From NCBI RefSeq assembly GCF_902806685.2, contig NC_048543.1, positions 3,762,106 to 3,826,105 on the forward strand: a stretch of DNA of 64,000 nt, written 5' to 3'. The notes under the pieces were generated by a model. That model did no database searches, was not told where the DNA came from, and saw only the letters and a program-made list of their open reading frames with translations. Shown here in pieces: positions 12,301-27,700 of this stretch (position 1 is its first letter; every line of letters begins with the position of its first letter). The DNA is from Maniola hyperantus. Lineage: Eukaryota > Arthropoda > Insecta > Lepidoptera > Nymphalidae. Position numbers and translations under genes: made by a program.

Positions 12301-14391
12301 ACGGTTCGTGCGCGCAAGGCGTCCACACTATGGGAATTTTGTTACATTGCATGTTACATTGCGACAATGTGGACGGTAAATTCTTTCATTGCGTGTTACA
12401 TTGCATGTTACGTTACAGCAATCTGTACCCGCCTTTAGTGTATAAAATAGTGGTTTGAAATTTGTGTAGTCCACGCGGACGAAGTCGCGGGCATAAGGTA
12501 GTTAAATACAAAATTTATATTAAGCAAGTATTTACTTTTTCAAAATTGTAGGTACACTTCTTGAATGTATATCATTAACTTAAAACTTAAGCTACTAGGA
12601 ATACATTTTATTAATCCTAATATTATAGGTATATACATTCGGAAATGTGTTTGTTTGTTGCTTTGTTCTTCAATCACGCCGTAACAGAGCTACGGATTTT
12701 TTGTTAGGGTATTAAATTTTTAAAGATCTCATTGGATTTTTTTAAATCCTTATAGTGGGAGTCTGTGTTATAGAGAGAATAATCATATTTATATAGAATA
12801 TTTTTAGTTTGTAAGTTTGTTTGTAGGAAATTTCTTCCTACAAACATACTTACAAACTTTACCTCTTTGTAATGCCTACTTAAATATATGCGTGTCCTAC
12901 ATAAGTAAATTGAATTTGCAAAGACTTGGTAACCCTAATCATGCGTGGACTATAATAATTTCAACACTAATTTAGCATCATATTTCATCACTACTGAAAC
13001 AGAAGCTGATTTCACAATTTCGGTACTACAAATACCTACATAGGTACATTTTTGTTAAATAAAAATATTATGGCCTACATTTTACGGTTTATCTTTTAGA
13101 TAAGTAATTAATTTTTTCGGCAGGAATATGTTTTTATTGTTTTGTATTTAAAATGACCCGCAAAATATTTTTATGATAACGGTCTAAGTATGATAGAATT
13201 ATTATGGTTCTGTACCGAAGGGTGCCAACGGGACCCTATTACCATATTACTAAGCCTTCGCATTTCGACCGTCTGTCTGTCAGCGTGCTGTATCTCATGA
13301 ATCGCTATAGATAGAGAGTTGAAATTATCAGTCATTGTGTATTTCCCGCGCTTTTACAATAAAAATTTCAAAATGGCCACCATCCAAATATGACCACTGA
13401 CCAGTCTGCCTTACGCCAATAATAATATGAATGTATGACGCTAATCATCATCATGATCAACCCATCGCTGGCTCACTACAGAGCCCGGGTCTCCTCTCAC
13501 ATTGAGAAGGGTTTGGCCATAGTCTACCACGCTGGCCAAGTGCGGATTGGCAGACTTCACACACCATTGAGAACGTTATGGAGAACTCTCAGGCATGCAG
13601 GTTTCCTCACGATGTTTTCCTTCACCGTTAAAGCAAGTGATATTTAATTAATTAAAACGCACATAACGCCGAAAGTTAGAGGTGTGTGCCCGGGATCGAA
13701 CTCCCGACCTCCGATTGGAAGGCGGACGTCCTAACCACTAGGCTACCACAGCTTATAACGCTTATTGACGCTAATAGTCAATACATAAAGATATAATTAA
13801 TATTTTCGCTACCGCATGCGATCGCGTTGTTGGTTGTTGTGCTAAAGACATGTAATAGGTATAGGTACCTAGGCATCGCAATAGTTATGCGTCGAGCATG
13901 CTATTAAATCCATTAAAGATAATCTACAGTTTAAAGTCCACATGAATACCGGATAGGATCGCGAGCGAATTTGATATGACAATTAAATTTGATATTCTAT
14001 TGCACTTCAATACACTAATGTATCATACTGTATAGGCATTTAATGTGATCGCACATGACTGCAAGAGGCGTAGTACCAACGGGGCCGCAAGTGATCAATG
14101 AATGACAAAACATAGACGACGCGTTTCTGACAATTTGTCATTCGAAAATAGAGGTCGCAAATTACCATGATGTAAAAATCGCAACAGAATCATGATTGGT
14201 TTGTAAGTCGTATTGTGTGTCACGCAATATATTGGCCACTGCCGTGATTGGCTGACTCAAAGTGACAATATTACACCTTGAAAATGCGTGTGATAGAGTA
14301 TATTAAGTATATAAAGGCCGGCCAACGCATCGGCGGCTCCTCTGGTGCTGCAAATGTTCATGGGCGGCGGTAATCACTTAACATCAGGTGA

Positions 14392-14437
<46 letters not shown>

Positions 14438-17400
14438 ACCGCCAACCACGGTGCAATGGTAAATATTTTGTTATGCTATAGCCTATAAAGCGGTGATAGC
14501 CTAGTGATTAAGACGACATCGGCCTCCTAATCGAGGGGTACGGGTTTGATTCCGGGCACGCACCTCTAACTTTTCGGAGCTATGTACGTTTTAAGCTATT
14601 AAAATATATTACTTGGTTTAATGCTTTAATGACGAAAGAAAATATCGCGAGGAAACTTGCTTGCCTGAGAGTTCTCCACAATGCACTCAAAGGTGTGTGA
14701 TGTCTGTCAAAAATGCATTCGTCTTTTTATTTGCGCCTCTTGCGCGTAGCCTCGTGGTATGCGACCACCTTAACCTTTGCACTACAAACTACAATACAAT
14801 TCAATACAATGATAATAATTTATGGGCATTTACACGGCAAGTACTTTATTAGTGCGAACAAGACGTGCTAGTGTCGTGCCAACCTTGTGGTAAAGTTCCT
14901 ACAAACAGCTCATTATTAGTTATATTAAGTATTCATATATCAAACTTTTATAGTTTATTCCGGAGGGACATTTCCTGGAAAGAAGAGAATACTTTTCTGA
15001 AAAAAAGAAAACATAATTATAACTTCACTTAGAGCAGTCACACAAATAAAAGCTACTTATATTTTTTAGTGTGGAGTTTGCACTTTGAAATACAGCTATC
15101 AACGTTAAAAATATGTTCAAAAATCATTGAAATGACATTACCTAATTGATAAAATCATTGATAATCAGTTATGATTAGGTAGGTACGTCACAAAGTACCT
15201 ACCATGATAACAAAATTTATACTAATTCAACACCTACCGATATTAATCCTAATTTTGGCCTCAGTAAATTAAATTTTACTACAACAAAAGAAATCATTGA
15301 AATAATAAATAAATTAGATGTTAATACCAGTTCCGGAATCGATTGCATAAATACTAAAGTTATAAAATCCATTAAAAACTCTATAGCTGACGAACTGACA
15401 AGGTGCGTAAATACCTGTTTAGAAAATGGTAGTTTTCCTGCGTCTCTCAAATAGGTATATAGGTAAGTATAAGTACCTACCTAAATATACTGTCAGAAGT
15501 CAAGTCTGTCAAAAGTTACGCAATTACTAACAGTGATTTTTTATACAGATATGTATATTTTTATATCAGTATATTTTAAGGTAAACTGTATATTATTATG
15601 CGTAGACGTATCAAAATAATTTATACTTACCTATCTAGGTATAGGTACTATACCGGAAATTTGCTAGGTCGAAGAAGTCGAAAGTGTCCTTGTAAGTAAC
15701 CTTAGGGAGTCTCAGCCTTACCTTTGTCTTATCAGAGTAGGTATACGATTATGAGTGACGTCACGAATACGCAAATTCATGACAATGAAAGATTTTGCTT
15801 ATTTTTCATTTTTTAGGGCAAAAGGAAATCAATAAGAGGAAAAGGTGACCGAGTGACTGACTGACTGATTGACTGACTGACTGACGGAGTGATCTATCAA
15901 CGCACAGCTCAAACTACTGGACGGATCGGGCTGAAATTTGGCATGCAGATAGCTATTATAACGTACGCATCCGCTAAGAAAAGATTTTTGAAAATCCAAC
16001 CCTTAAGGGGGTGAAATAGGGGTTTGAAATTTGTGCAGTCCACGCGGACGAAGTCGCGAGCATAAGCTAGTTATACATAATATAATACACAAGGGCAAAA
16101 TGGTCAACTGCGAACCAGATATCAGCTGCAAATATAGCACGACATCGACAGTGCAAACAACTAACGTCGAGTGCAATTGCCACAGATCCCGGACATGACC
16201 TTATCGACGATTACAGCTATCTCTCCACGATTCATTTGATTACGCAAAACTGACAGCTCTTCTCTACTAAATAAATAAATAAATAAAATAAAAATCTTTT
16301 TTATTCGTATAAACTTTTACAAGTACTTACGAATAGTCGGATGCATCTACCACTGGTTCGGAATGGCTTTCCTACCGAGAAGAACCAGCAAGAAACTCGG
16401 CGGTTGCTCTTTTAAAATATTTGACAAATACTGTGAATGATATTTTATCCTCAATAGCTCAACGGTTAAGGAGCGGACTGAATTCCGAAAGGTTGGTGGT
16501 TCAAACCCTACCCGTTGCACTATATTGTCGTAGGTACCTACTTCAAACACAAGATTTTCGCTTAGTTGGAGGGAAAAGGGGAATATTAGTCTAATATTCT
16601 ATCAAGGCTAATATTCTTTTATAAAAATTAGGTATGTATTATAACTAGCTGATGCCTGCGACTCCGTCTACGTGGATTTTTTTAGAAATCCCATAGGAAC
16701 TCTTTGATATTCCGGGATAAAAAGTAGCCTATGTAATTTTCCAGGTATTTAACTATACCCATGCAAAAAATCACGTCAAACCATTGCTCTGTTGCGGTGT
16801 GATTGATGGACAAATCGACAAACAAAAAATAATCGCTTCTGTATCGATTGTTAAACAAAGTGACAAAGGTCCTTTCCACTGAACAAATATAAACATTAGT
16901 TTTACACTCAACGACTACGACACGATAACGATTTCAACACCATCGCATATCTTCAGCATGCTCGATGTAGCTAGAAGTGCGTTCGATATAATCACGACAC
17001 CTCAAGGGTGATTCGGTAACTCAGTGATCAACACTGAATATAATAATATAATAATTATAATATAATAATTATTTATTAATCAAAAATTAAATTAATCATC
17101 ATTGTTCGAGTTTGGTTCGGTTTCATCATTTAAGGCACGCACAAGGCCATCCGTTGCAGTTAAAGCTAATCATTTCTTACAGTAATTTAATATTATCATT
17201 ATATGTATTTGTAAAATGAATGTTTCAACTATGGGTACGTTAGTCTCTACTTCGAGACTCTGATGCACATCATCTGCTACTGCCTTGCTCTAATGTATCA
17301 CGTTAGAACAGGGCAGGGTTTGACGACCTCCCTGGCGCAGTGGTCTTAGTGGGAGGTGCCGGGTTCGATTCCCGGCAGCGGATTGGAATTTTATCATTTC

Positions 17401-20400
17401 TAAACCTACTGAATGGTAGCCACCGAGCTCATTTGACATTTATTTTTAATGCATTGAAGCTTTTCTACGTGAAATTATTCTAATGCCACTTATTGAAGCA
17501 GCAATCTAGAACCAGGCAATGTCAAATGAGTTTAATGGCTAGTTAGTGGAGCCCACTGCACTGATTCGGACAAGAAGTCTGTTCAGTTTAACTTAATTTT
17601 GTCCATAGACAAGTTGATTACGATTTTGTGATTCATCCCATGGCATGGCAAGTGATGAACGATGATGATAATAATTGGCAAGTGATGAACGATGATGATA
17701 ATAGGTATTATTATAATAATTGATAACTACTGATCTACTAATCTTTAAAATTTGAGGTAAAGAATTACAGCTGACGATATTTTAAAACTAGCCGACGCCC
17801 GCGTGTATTAAGGTTTTTAACAATCCCTCGGGAACTATGTATTTGGTTTTCCGGGATAAAAAATAGCCTATGTCACTCTCCAGGTCTTTGACTATACCAA
17901 TGCAAAAAATCACGTCAATCCGTTGCTCCGTTGCGACGTGATTGAAGGACAAACCAACAAACCAACAAACAAAATACTGATATCGTATGCGTATCGTTGC
18001 AATTTTTATGTGTGTATCTATTGTGAGAATGGACATTGCAAAAACGAGTGCGCGGGCGCACGTGTTGCCACTCATCGGTTTATTCATTACACAAATAACA
18101 GTTATCGCAGAGTCAGTGAACGCGTGACGTCACCGATACACGCGCCGGAATATAGGCCGCGCCGAAATTTGCGCGCTCAGGGAAACGTTAGCGAAAGTGA
18201 CGGACGTACGAAACATTGGGTAATTTTTAGGATTCCGTACCTTAAAAGGAAAAAGGAATCCTTATAGGATCACTTTGTTGTCTGTCTGTGTGTCTATCTG
18301 TCCGTCTATCCGTCGTGTCTGTCAAGAAAACCTATAGGGTACTACTGTAGGTCTTAATAGCACAAGTAAAGGAATAAATCCGAAAACTGTGAATTTGTGG
18401 TTACCTACTTCACAAAAAAAACCGGCCAAGTGCGAGTCAGGCTCGCGCAACGAGGGTTCCGTACCTACTAGTCGTTTTTTTCGACATTTTGCACGATAAT
18501 TCAAAAACTATGATGCATAAAAATAAATAAAAATCTGTTTTAGATTGCACAGGTGAAGACCTTTCATATGATACCCCACTTGATATAGTTATCTTACTTC
18601 GAAAATTGAAAATACTAATTATTAGTTCATGACCACAATTTAATTTTTTTGTGTGATGTAACCACAAATTCACGGTTTTCAGATTTTTCCCCGAATGTCT
18701 GCTATAAGACCTACCTACTTGCCAAATTTCATGATTCTAGGTCAACGGCAAGTACCCTGCAGGTTTCTTGACAGACCGACAGACAGACAACAAAGTTTTC
18801 CTATAAGGGTTCCGTTTTTCCTTTTGAGGTACGGAACCCTAAAAATCTCATTATTTTATTACTACAGTCCAAGACCCTATTGCTTCGGTGAAGGATAACA
18901 TCGTGAGGAAATCTGCATGCCTGAGATGAGAGTTGTGTGTGTGTTCTTCAGAAACAATAAGAAACGTTTAGTTATAAAGTATTACAGCAACATAAATAAA
19001 TCCCACGACAAGGAAGCAAATGACGAAACGAATTCAGACATCATTCCGTCTCTCAAGAATAACAATTGTTAGGTACTTCTTTGTTTTATTGTGTGCGGAG
19101 ATCCTTTATCTTAAGATAAATGCAGCTGGGAGATTAAATTAAGCAGTAAAATGTTTTAAAATAGCTGAATTAGGTACCTACTTTATTATTTTAATATGCT
19201 TTACTAGACTTCATTCGTGTGGATTTAGGTTTTTGAAAATCCCGTGACATCCCTTTGATTTTCCGGGACAAAAAGTAGCCTTCGATGCCACTTTAACTAA
19301 GTGGAAAAAATCACGTCAATCCGTTGCTCCGTTGCAACGTGATATAATAATATTATGAGATACCTTCTCGACAAAATTGACAACTTCTAGGCAAATTTGT
19401 AGGTACGATAGCAATTATCATTGCTTCACGTCAACAATAAGTATTGAGTGGTATACAATGAACTAAAAGCTTCATTTGCTGTAACAGGTCGAATCTGTAT
19501 GATGCAACATGCAGCATGCGAAATGGACCACCCGCCCTCCCACTGCTAACCATGCAGGAAAAGCAGCCATTCGGCAAGCAATACGTACCACCACCACGCA
19601 GCATCACAGAAATCCCAAAACACACTCGACGCACGTTTCGTCCCGACAGCATCGGCGAGGAGCATACTCAGGAGATGTTAGACCTTACAATGCACAATTC
19701 AAAGTACAATGCAAAATAACGCCTGCTTCTATACAATACTGAGTGGTGACAGAAGTGGTTTGAGTCACACTGTATTATACCTATCCGCTGAAAACCGTTT
19801 TAAACTTTTCTTAGAATTTGAAAATCGAAAATCCGTTTATGGTTACTTCAGTCCGATTTTACCAGGATTTTACAAACGATCCTGTAACCTTTTGAAGCTC
19901 CGAAGTTACACCAAAACCGGAATTTCACAGCTCAAGGCCTAGTATGCAGCTAAACGCCAGTCCTATACCTAATTATTATATCTAATCATGAGTGCATGAC
20001 GCATAATAATTAGTAATCACAATTAAATAAATGAGACCTTTGAGCTTTGCTCGGTAACTCAATTGTTGCACAACTATACCAAGAAGACCTATAGGTATTC
20101 AGAATCAAACATAGGTTTATTTTAAATAGTTTACTAACCATGATTCAACAGGCTGAATATAGAGTACCTAACAAATACATGGTCATTCAAAGAGATGATG
20201 AATAATTAACTACTAATAATACCCTATGACCTATCTATTTCATCAAAAAGAAAACTTTTAAATCTTGCATCCTTCTTAGGTACAAGTACCTACCCTGACT
20301 TAGCTCCTATAATATCGAAAATTGACTCTGGCCCAGAAAGGCCTTCTAAAAATCAGGATTTGCCAATGAGGTTTTCCCCTCTACTTCCGACCTTCAAGTC

Positions 20401-21648
20401 AAGAGTGATGGACGCTTCTGGATTCAAATTCACGGAAAAAGAAAAGAATAGAACGGCGGCAGATTGGTGCAGATCACTGTAGATTATAGTAGAAAGACTT
20501 TTTATTCAAAAAACAAGTGTTTTTGAATCTTTACTGAATATACCACTGGTTCGGAATGGCGTTCCTAACGAGAAGAACCGGCTAGAAACTCGGCGGTTGT
20601 TCTTTGCAAAATAATAATTATATTCTATTTACAATATTATAAATATAGTCCCGTCCATTGCTGGAGAGAGCTGCGAGTCAAATCCACCCTGTTTTTTATC
20701 ATTTACATAATCTTTGATAGTGTGATATGCTTTTTTTCAAGAGCACACCAGTAATAAAAAACTTCGCTATATTACGGAAAACTCATCATTATCATCATCA
20801 TCAACGGATAGACGTCCACTGCACTGCTGGACATAATTATTATTATGTCTCTTGTAGAGACTTGACGTGACCACACGCTACGCGAATCCCTGCGGCTCGT
20901 CTGATGTCGTCCGTCCACCTAGTGGGGGGTCTTCCGACGCTGCGTCTTCCGGAGGTCGCCATTCCAGCACGTTGAGACACCAACGTCTATCGGTTTTACG
21001 AACTATGTGCCCTGCCCACGGAAAACTAGTGGAACCAATTATTTACCTATTATAACAATAAAAAGTGCAAAAGTGGCGCCCCCAGAGCAAGTTTTTTATA
21101 ATTTCTTCCGTCGGCGTCAAGCGGTTTTTTTCCGGCTATAAAAGTTGCCCATAGTATCAAAGGAACATTTTGTCGGCGTAATAATTTTCAGGTCATGGTT
21201 TAATGTTATCAAGAAGCGGTTAAAATCGCTGTATTTTGTTAATTACCCATATGTAAGAATGTTGTAATAGACTATAGTGAGTACTGATTAGCTTGCAATC
21301 CAACAAAAATAGTTTCCTAATAGCAGTTTTACGCAATCTTCCGTTATCGTAGTTAGGTTAGGTACCAATAATTATCATTTTTAATAGAACATAATATTAC
21401 AGTGTGTTTTGCCCACAGAATAAATGAATACAATTTATATGACTGAGAATATCTCTTGTAATAATAAATAAATAAATAAATAAATAAAACGTTTATTTTT
21501 CAATCATATAGTTACACACATACATGGGTTTGATCTTGAACAATTAGTGCTTAATATTATGAATGTTACAAGATCAAGAACTGGCTATCCTAGCTAGATT
21601 TTTAGATCTGTGTTAAGGATAGCCAGCCCTCTCCCTCGGTTATCTAAA

Positions 21649-21702
<54 letters not shown>

Positions 21703-24700
21703 GTGTAAATGTGTAGGGGTATTGGGTTATGTGTATATTAAGTAATGTTGTGTAAGTAAATTAAAATAATAAATAAATAAAAAATAAATAAATTATATTT
21801 ATTTCTATTCACTTTAGTTATTATTATTTATTGAGAATATAGTAGATGTACTGATAGATTGTAAGAAATCTTCTGTTTCGTCATAAGATTTATTCAACAA
21901 AAAGGATATAACTTTCTTTTAACACTGAGTAAGCGGCAACTTAAATAATACCTACTATTTGCCAGTGTGATGACAAACGGAACCTAGACAGTCACTATAA
22001 CTTTGCAACACATCTACCTACTATGTGTAGGTCAACAATAAGTTTACCTACATACCTAAAACCTACTTTGACGAATAAGTCCAAAGTTCATCATTGCTAT
22101 CAAATATCACAATTAAATTATTATTATCAAAAGCAAACCTTGTAACTATTTTTTCTTTATTTAATTTAGGGCTTTTGTAACTTCGTGACTATAAAATAGG
22201 TAATAAATACGTAGACATCCGCTAAAAAGGATTTTTGAAAATTCAACCCCTAAGGGGCTAAAATAGAGGTTTGAAATTTTTGTAGTCCACGCGGATGAAG
22301 TCGAGGGCTAGTAAAGTTGTAAATATATTACAAAAGCAGTAAGCATAAAGATCAACAAGTGACGCACGTAAAGGTTATCATCTCCTAAGGAATAGCGGAA
22401 GACAACACATTCTACACACTTGGAATAGGTCAAAATAATATTATAAAAAAATACACATTAGTGCAATTTTTAAATCTTTCTGCGACGTACCTATACCTAC
22501 TCCTCTTTAATGAAACTCGTGACCACCTCCAATAATAATCATTCGTGGGGGATATAATATTTTTAGGGGTCCGTAACTCAAAAGGAAAAACGGAACGCTA
22601 AACTGAACCGGAAATGAAAAGTAGCCTGTCACTCTCCAGGTCTTATCTATATCAAAAAATCAGGTCAATCCGTTGCTTCGCTGCGGCGTGATTGAAGGAC
22701 TAACTAACAAACAAACACACTTTCGTAATAAATGGGTAATGATATGGGTAGTGATAATATCGGCTCCTACTTATTTCTAGTGATATTTTATCTAAATATA
22801 TAAAAGGAAAAGGTGACTGACTGACTGACTGATCTATCAACGCACAGCTCAAACTACTGGACGGATTGGGCTGAAATTCAGCATGCAGATAGCTATTATG
22901 ACGCAGGCATCGGCTAAGAAAGGATTTTTGAAAATTCAACCCCTAAGGGGGTAAAATAGGGGTTTGAAATTTGTGTAGTCTACGCGGACGAAGTCGCGAG
23001 CATAAGCTAGTTGTTACTAAAAGTAAAAGTGTATTTATAATTTTCCAGGTACAAAACAAATCCTCCATGGGGTGAACGGTCGGCTCCGGCCGCGGAAGCT
23101 GATCGCCATCATGGGCCCCTCGGGAGCCGGGAAGTCGACTCTGCTGGATGTGCTCTCCGGGTACCGCACCACGGGCGTCGGCGGTGCCATATTCATCAAT
23201 GGACGAGGGAGAATCATGAGTAAGTCTACCTACAGTGCGACAAGGCTATCTTGGCACGTCGTGAAAATCGGAACTAACGTTGCCGCCAAGTGTCCCCTTT
23301 AATTCTTGTTTGAATATTTTATGAGATTCTAAGCCTTTGTTCTCCAACAGCGCCCCCCTGTCAATATCATTCAAGTGCCAAGAGAGCCTTGTCGGACTGT
23401 AACATCCTTTTAAAATTCAATTTCAAAATTGTAAACAAACTACCTTTGGAAATAAGAGAACTTGTAAATATAAATAAAATAGAAAGCCTTAAAAAGAAGT
23501 TATTCGAATATTTAATTAAAAATATTTTTTATAGTGTTGACGAATATCTGAGATGACATTTTTTCCTTTTGGTTGTATTGATGGTTACCTTTTGACATAT
23601 TTTTATTAAATACTATCTTGTTTTTTATTCTTTTGTGACTAAGTATTTAATTTGGCTAATTTTATCAAAATTATGTACACGTTGTTAGGTTTATGATAAC
23701 ATATTGCATGCTAATAGGCAGAATTTGGCTGTACCTTTTTGTTTTTGTAACATCTCCACTGTTTACCCAGATTCGCAATAAAGAAATTTGTATTTGTATT
23801 AAGTAGGTAGGTATAGGTAGATATAATATAGACACCTATACTATGGTCTGGTGGGAAGCTACGGCCGTGGCTAGTTACCGCTCTACCGGCAAAGCCGTAC
23901 CCGCCAAGCGATTTAGTGCTCCGGTTCGATCATCGATGCCGTGTAGAAACCAAAAGGGTATGGGTTTAATAAAAACTGCTATAGGTACTTTTAGACTACC
24001 ACCACTTACCACCAGGTGATATTGCGGTTAAGGGCTAACTTGTATTTGAAAGGTTCAAACCCCGTCCGTTGCACTATTATCGTACCTACTCCTAGCACAA
24101 GCTTTACGCTTAGTTGGAGGGGAAAGGGGAATATTAGTCATTTAACATGGCTAATATTCTTTAAAAAAAAAAAAAAATTAAATAGCTGGATGTCCGCGAT
24201 TTCGTCTGCGTGGATGTAGATTTTTAAAAAATCCCTAGGAACTCTTTGATTTTCCGGCTTCTTTTTAGCCTATTCTCATTCACAAAACTTTCTCGCAGAA
24301 AGGAAACTTTTATTGTTTGTTGTAACAGCGGCAATATAAAACTTTGTAAAAATTTCAATTCTCAAGGTACCTATTACGGTTCATGAGGTACGATACAGCA
24401 CACTGACAGATGGACATACAGAGGCTTTGTAATATGGCCCTGTTGGCCCCCTTTGGGTACGGTACCCTAAGAATAGAAAAAATTAAAAACAATTGTTGTT
24501 TTAAAAACATGAGTTCAACCGCGTGTCGACCTTCCTGGCTGCAGGTCAAAGTCGTTACGTTAAGATGAATATTCCGATGTTATTAAAAGAACGAGACATA
24601 TACCTACTTCAACCCAAACACAGCGTAGGTACTTACCTAATTACTTTGCGTCAATTATTCATTATAGAATGCATACAATAGTATATGAATGTCTACAGTC

Positions 24701-27700
24701 GTTCATGACGTTTTTATTGTTCTGTTACTGTACCTTCCACGCCCGCCCATATTGCCGCAAATCTGCGCTACGTTTGGACACCGCGCCGCGCCGTGCCGTG
24801 CCGTGCCGTCGCGTCGCCCAGGGCGTCGTGTAATGAAGAATACAGTACGTGGCAGAAAGTAATATATTGGCCTTTAGTATGGTATTTCAGCTTTGTAGAG
24901 CGTTGTCTTTGTCACTCATACCTATATGACGTTTAGTTGGTCTCAACGACAGAGACAACGCTCTACAAATCTGCTATCTCCTTCTAGAGGTCGATGTACA
25001 TTACTTTATGCCGAGTACTGTTAGTATAATTATTGTAAGTTAAAGGTTGTGACACAATTCTCTTCTCAATTTCAGAGAGGTTTAAGAAAATGTCGTGCTA
25101 CATTCAGCAAGACGACAGACTGCAGGGCCTGCTCACAGTGGGAGAGAATATGGAGCTCGCAGCTGACCTCAAACTACCCACGAAGCTGGATAAATACGAA
25201 AAAGGAGAAGTGGTAAGGATCTTTGTTCTACAATTAATAAGCTGAGGTGGTCTTCAGGTTAACTCAACTTAGTCAAGTTTCTACGAACTCATGGTGATTA
25301 ATGACGCAACTTAGATGGAAAACGCTTAAATACCCTTGAAGAATTGACTTATTATAGCACGTGTGCTATAAGACCTACCTACCTGCCAAATTTCATGATT
25401 CTAGGTCAACGGAAAGTGCCCTATATGTTTCTTGACAGATAGACAGACAACGAAGTCCACGCGGGTGAAGTAGTGGTACTGAGCTAGTAAATTATGAAAT
25501 AATATTTTTACCCAAGTACTTCTAAAAGTTTTTACAAATGCTTCTGAATCGTCAAATAATTTACCATTGGTTCGGAATGCCGTTCCTACCGAGAAAGTTA
25601 TGTTTGAAGGCGCTAAATCAGAGAGACCTGGCTTTTTCACAACTACACAACAAAGTCTTATTAGCAAATAGTGATTACGTAGCTTTGCGGTTTTGCCTCC
25701 CGGATTTGACGACATTCACACGCATAAATAAAATAAATAAAATAAAATAAAAATATTTTATTTCAGGTCTGGGACCCATATAGAAACATGTTGATAACAA
25801 TTAAAGATTAAAATGTTTATAAACAATTATTTACCATTTCTATTATTATTAGATTATTAGTAGTATACAGTCTTAACAGGAACCCTGCCCTAGATCTAAC
25901 CAATTCGCAAATAAAATGGTACCTAAGTACACGGTTTTAACTCTGAACTTGTAAAAAAAATGGCAAAAAATTGTTTGTGGTGTAAATTCATTAATTTGTA
26001 TTTCATTTTTGTATGTTAAAGAAATTTAGAAAAGACCCCAAAGACCGAACGCGTCATAAATCATGTTCCATTTTTAAATCGCAGCGCGCGAATTTAACTG
26101 TCATCGTTCTGCAACATGCGCCTTGCCACCTCAATGAACAGTAGGTATACCTACTTAGACCATTATATTTGAATGTGGTTTAATTCAATTCACAGATTGA
26201 AGACATCCTCACAAATCTGGGACTGTACGAGCACATGAACACCCGAGGAGCACAACTATCAGGAGGGCAAAGGAAGCGGCTGTCCATCGCGTTGGAGCTT
26301 ATCAACAACCCCCTCATCATGTTCCTCGACGAACCTACCACGTAAGTCCATTTTCCTCTAAATTTGTACGTACTTATTTAATTTTTCCCTAGAAGAAGTA
26401 AGAGCTTAGGTCCAAACTAGGTACTCTTAACCAAATAGATGTTGCCCGTGACTTCGTCCTGGTGGATTTGAGTTTTATAAAAATCCAATGTTATCAATCT
26501 CTGATTTTCCGGGACAAAAAGTAGCATATTAACGCAGGGACGTAGCAAGCTATCTCTGTAGTTTGTACATACCTGTCAAAATCTGTTAAACGAATGGGCC
26601 ATGAAAAGCTAGCATACAGATAGGCAAACAGATGGACACACTTTTAGTATAGATTTTATGACAATTTATCCATTGACTGCGATATCTGGAAGCATTCCCT
26701 GCTGCAAATTGCATTCTTTATTAAACCCATACCCATTTTGTTGGTTCGTCACTTGAAAAGTACAAAACAAGAATGGGATTTCGACTCTTTGGTTTACTAA
26801 CGTTTTACTTATTTTAAACTAGCTGATGCCCGCGACTCAGTCCGCGTGGAATTAGGTTTTTTAAAAATCCCGTGGTTCTTTTTTTCTCTCTTTGATTTTC
26901 CGGGATAAAAAGTAGCCTTTGCCACTCTCCTGGTCTTTATCTATACCCATACAAAAAATCACGTCAATCCGTTGCACCGTTGCGACGTGATTGAAGGACA
27001 AACCAACAAACAAACACACTTTCGCATTTATAATAAGGGTAATTGATTTTCAGAGGCTTGGACAGTTCATCCTGCACCCAAGTGGTGCAACTGTGTCGCA
27101 GTTTGGCGCACCAGGGTCGCACGATTGTGTGCACGGTGCACCAGCCCTCCGCTTCGCTGTTCGCTCTCTTCGACCACGTCTACGTGCTGGCAGCTGGCAA
27201 CTGCCTCTACCAGGGGACTACGAGGAACCTTGTGCCTTATTTGGAGCAGGCTGGGGTTCCTTGTCCGATTTATCACAATCCAGCTGATTATAGTAAGTTA
27301 GAACAGCTGCGCGATTGCGGTAGAATGACAGCTACAATGTCACGATCGCAATCACCTCTGATTGCTTGACGCTCGCTCACTATTGGCTACAATGCATTGT
27401 TGCAACAAGAATAGCACAAATTCAGCCAATCACAACTATTGAAATTGTAATAATCATTGATGTAGCTTTACGAAATCACCCTACAGGCACTAAATATGTT
27501 CTACTTTTAGTTTTGCTAATTTATCGTTGCCTTTTTAGTTTCTTTCTAAATAATTGGTCTGTCCAGTAATCCGTGGTAATCCTTAGTAAACATTGAATAT
27601 TTTGTTCTTTGTTTGTTATACTGGCAACCTACATCTGTTATATTATAAAAAGACCTCAAGAGAGGATCTCTTCATATAATACAAAAACGCTTACTTTAGT

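Noticed and set aside
12089..12458. Overlapping open frames on both strands with many Cys, His and Arg
   Set aside because: They coincide with the GC-rich palindromic MITE at 12094-12433, so the frames are products of its inverted structure.
17923..18267. 114-codon plus-strand frame
   Set aside because: It begins inside a Helitron-like fragment and ends inside the GGGTTCCGTAC repeat. No protein features are seen.
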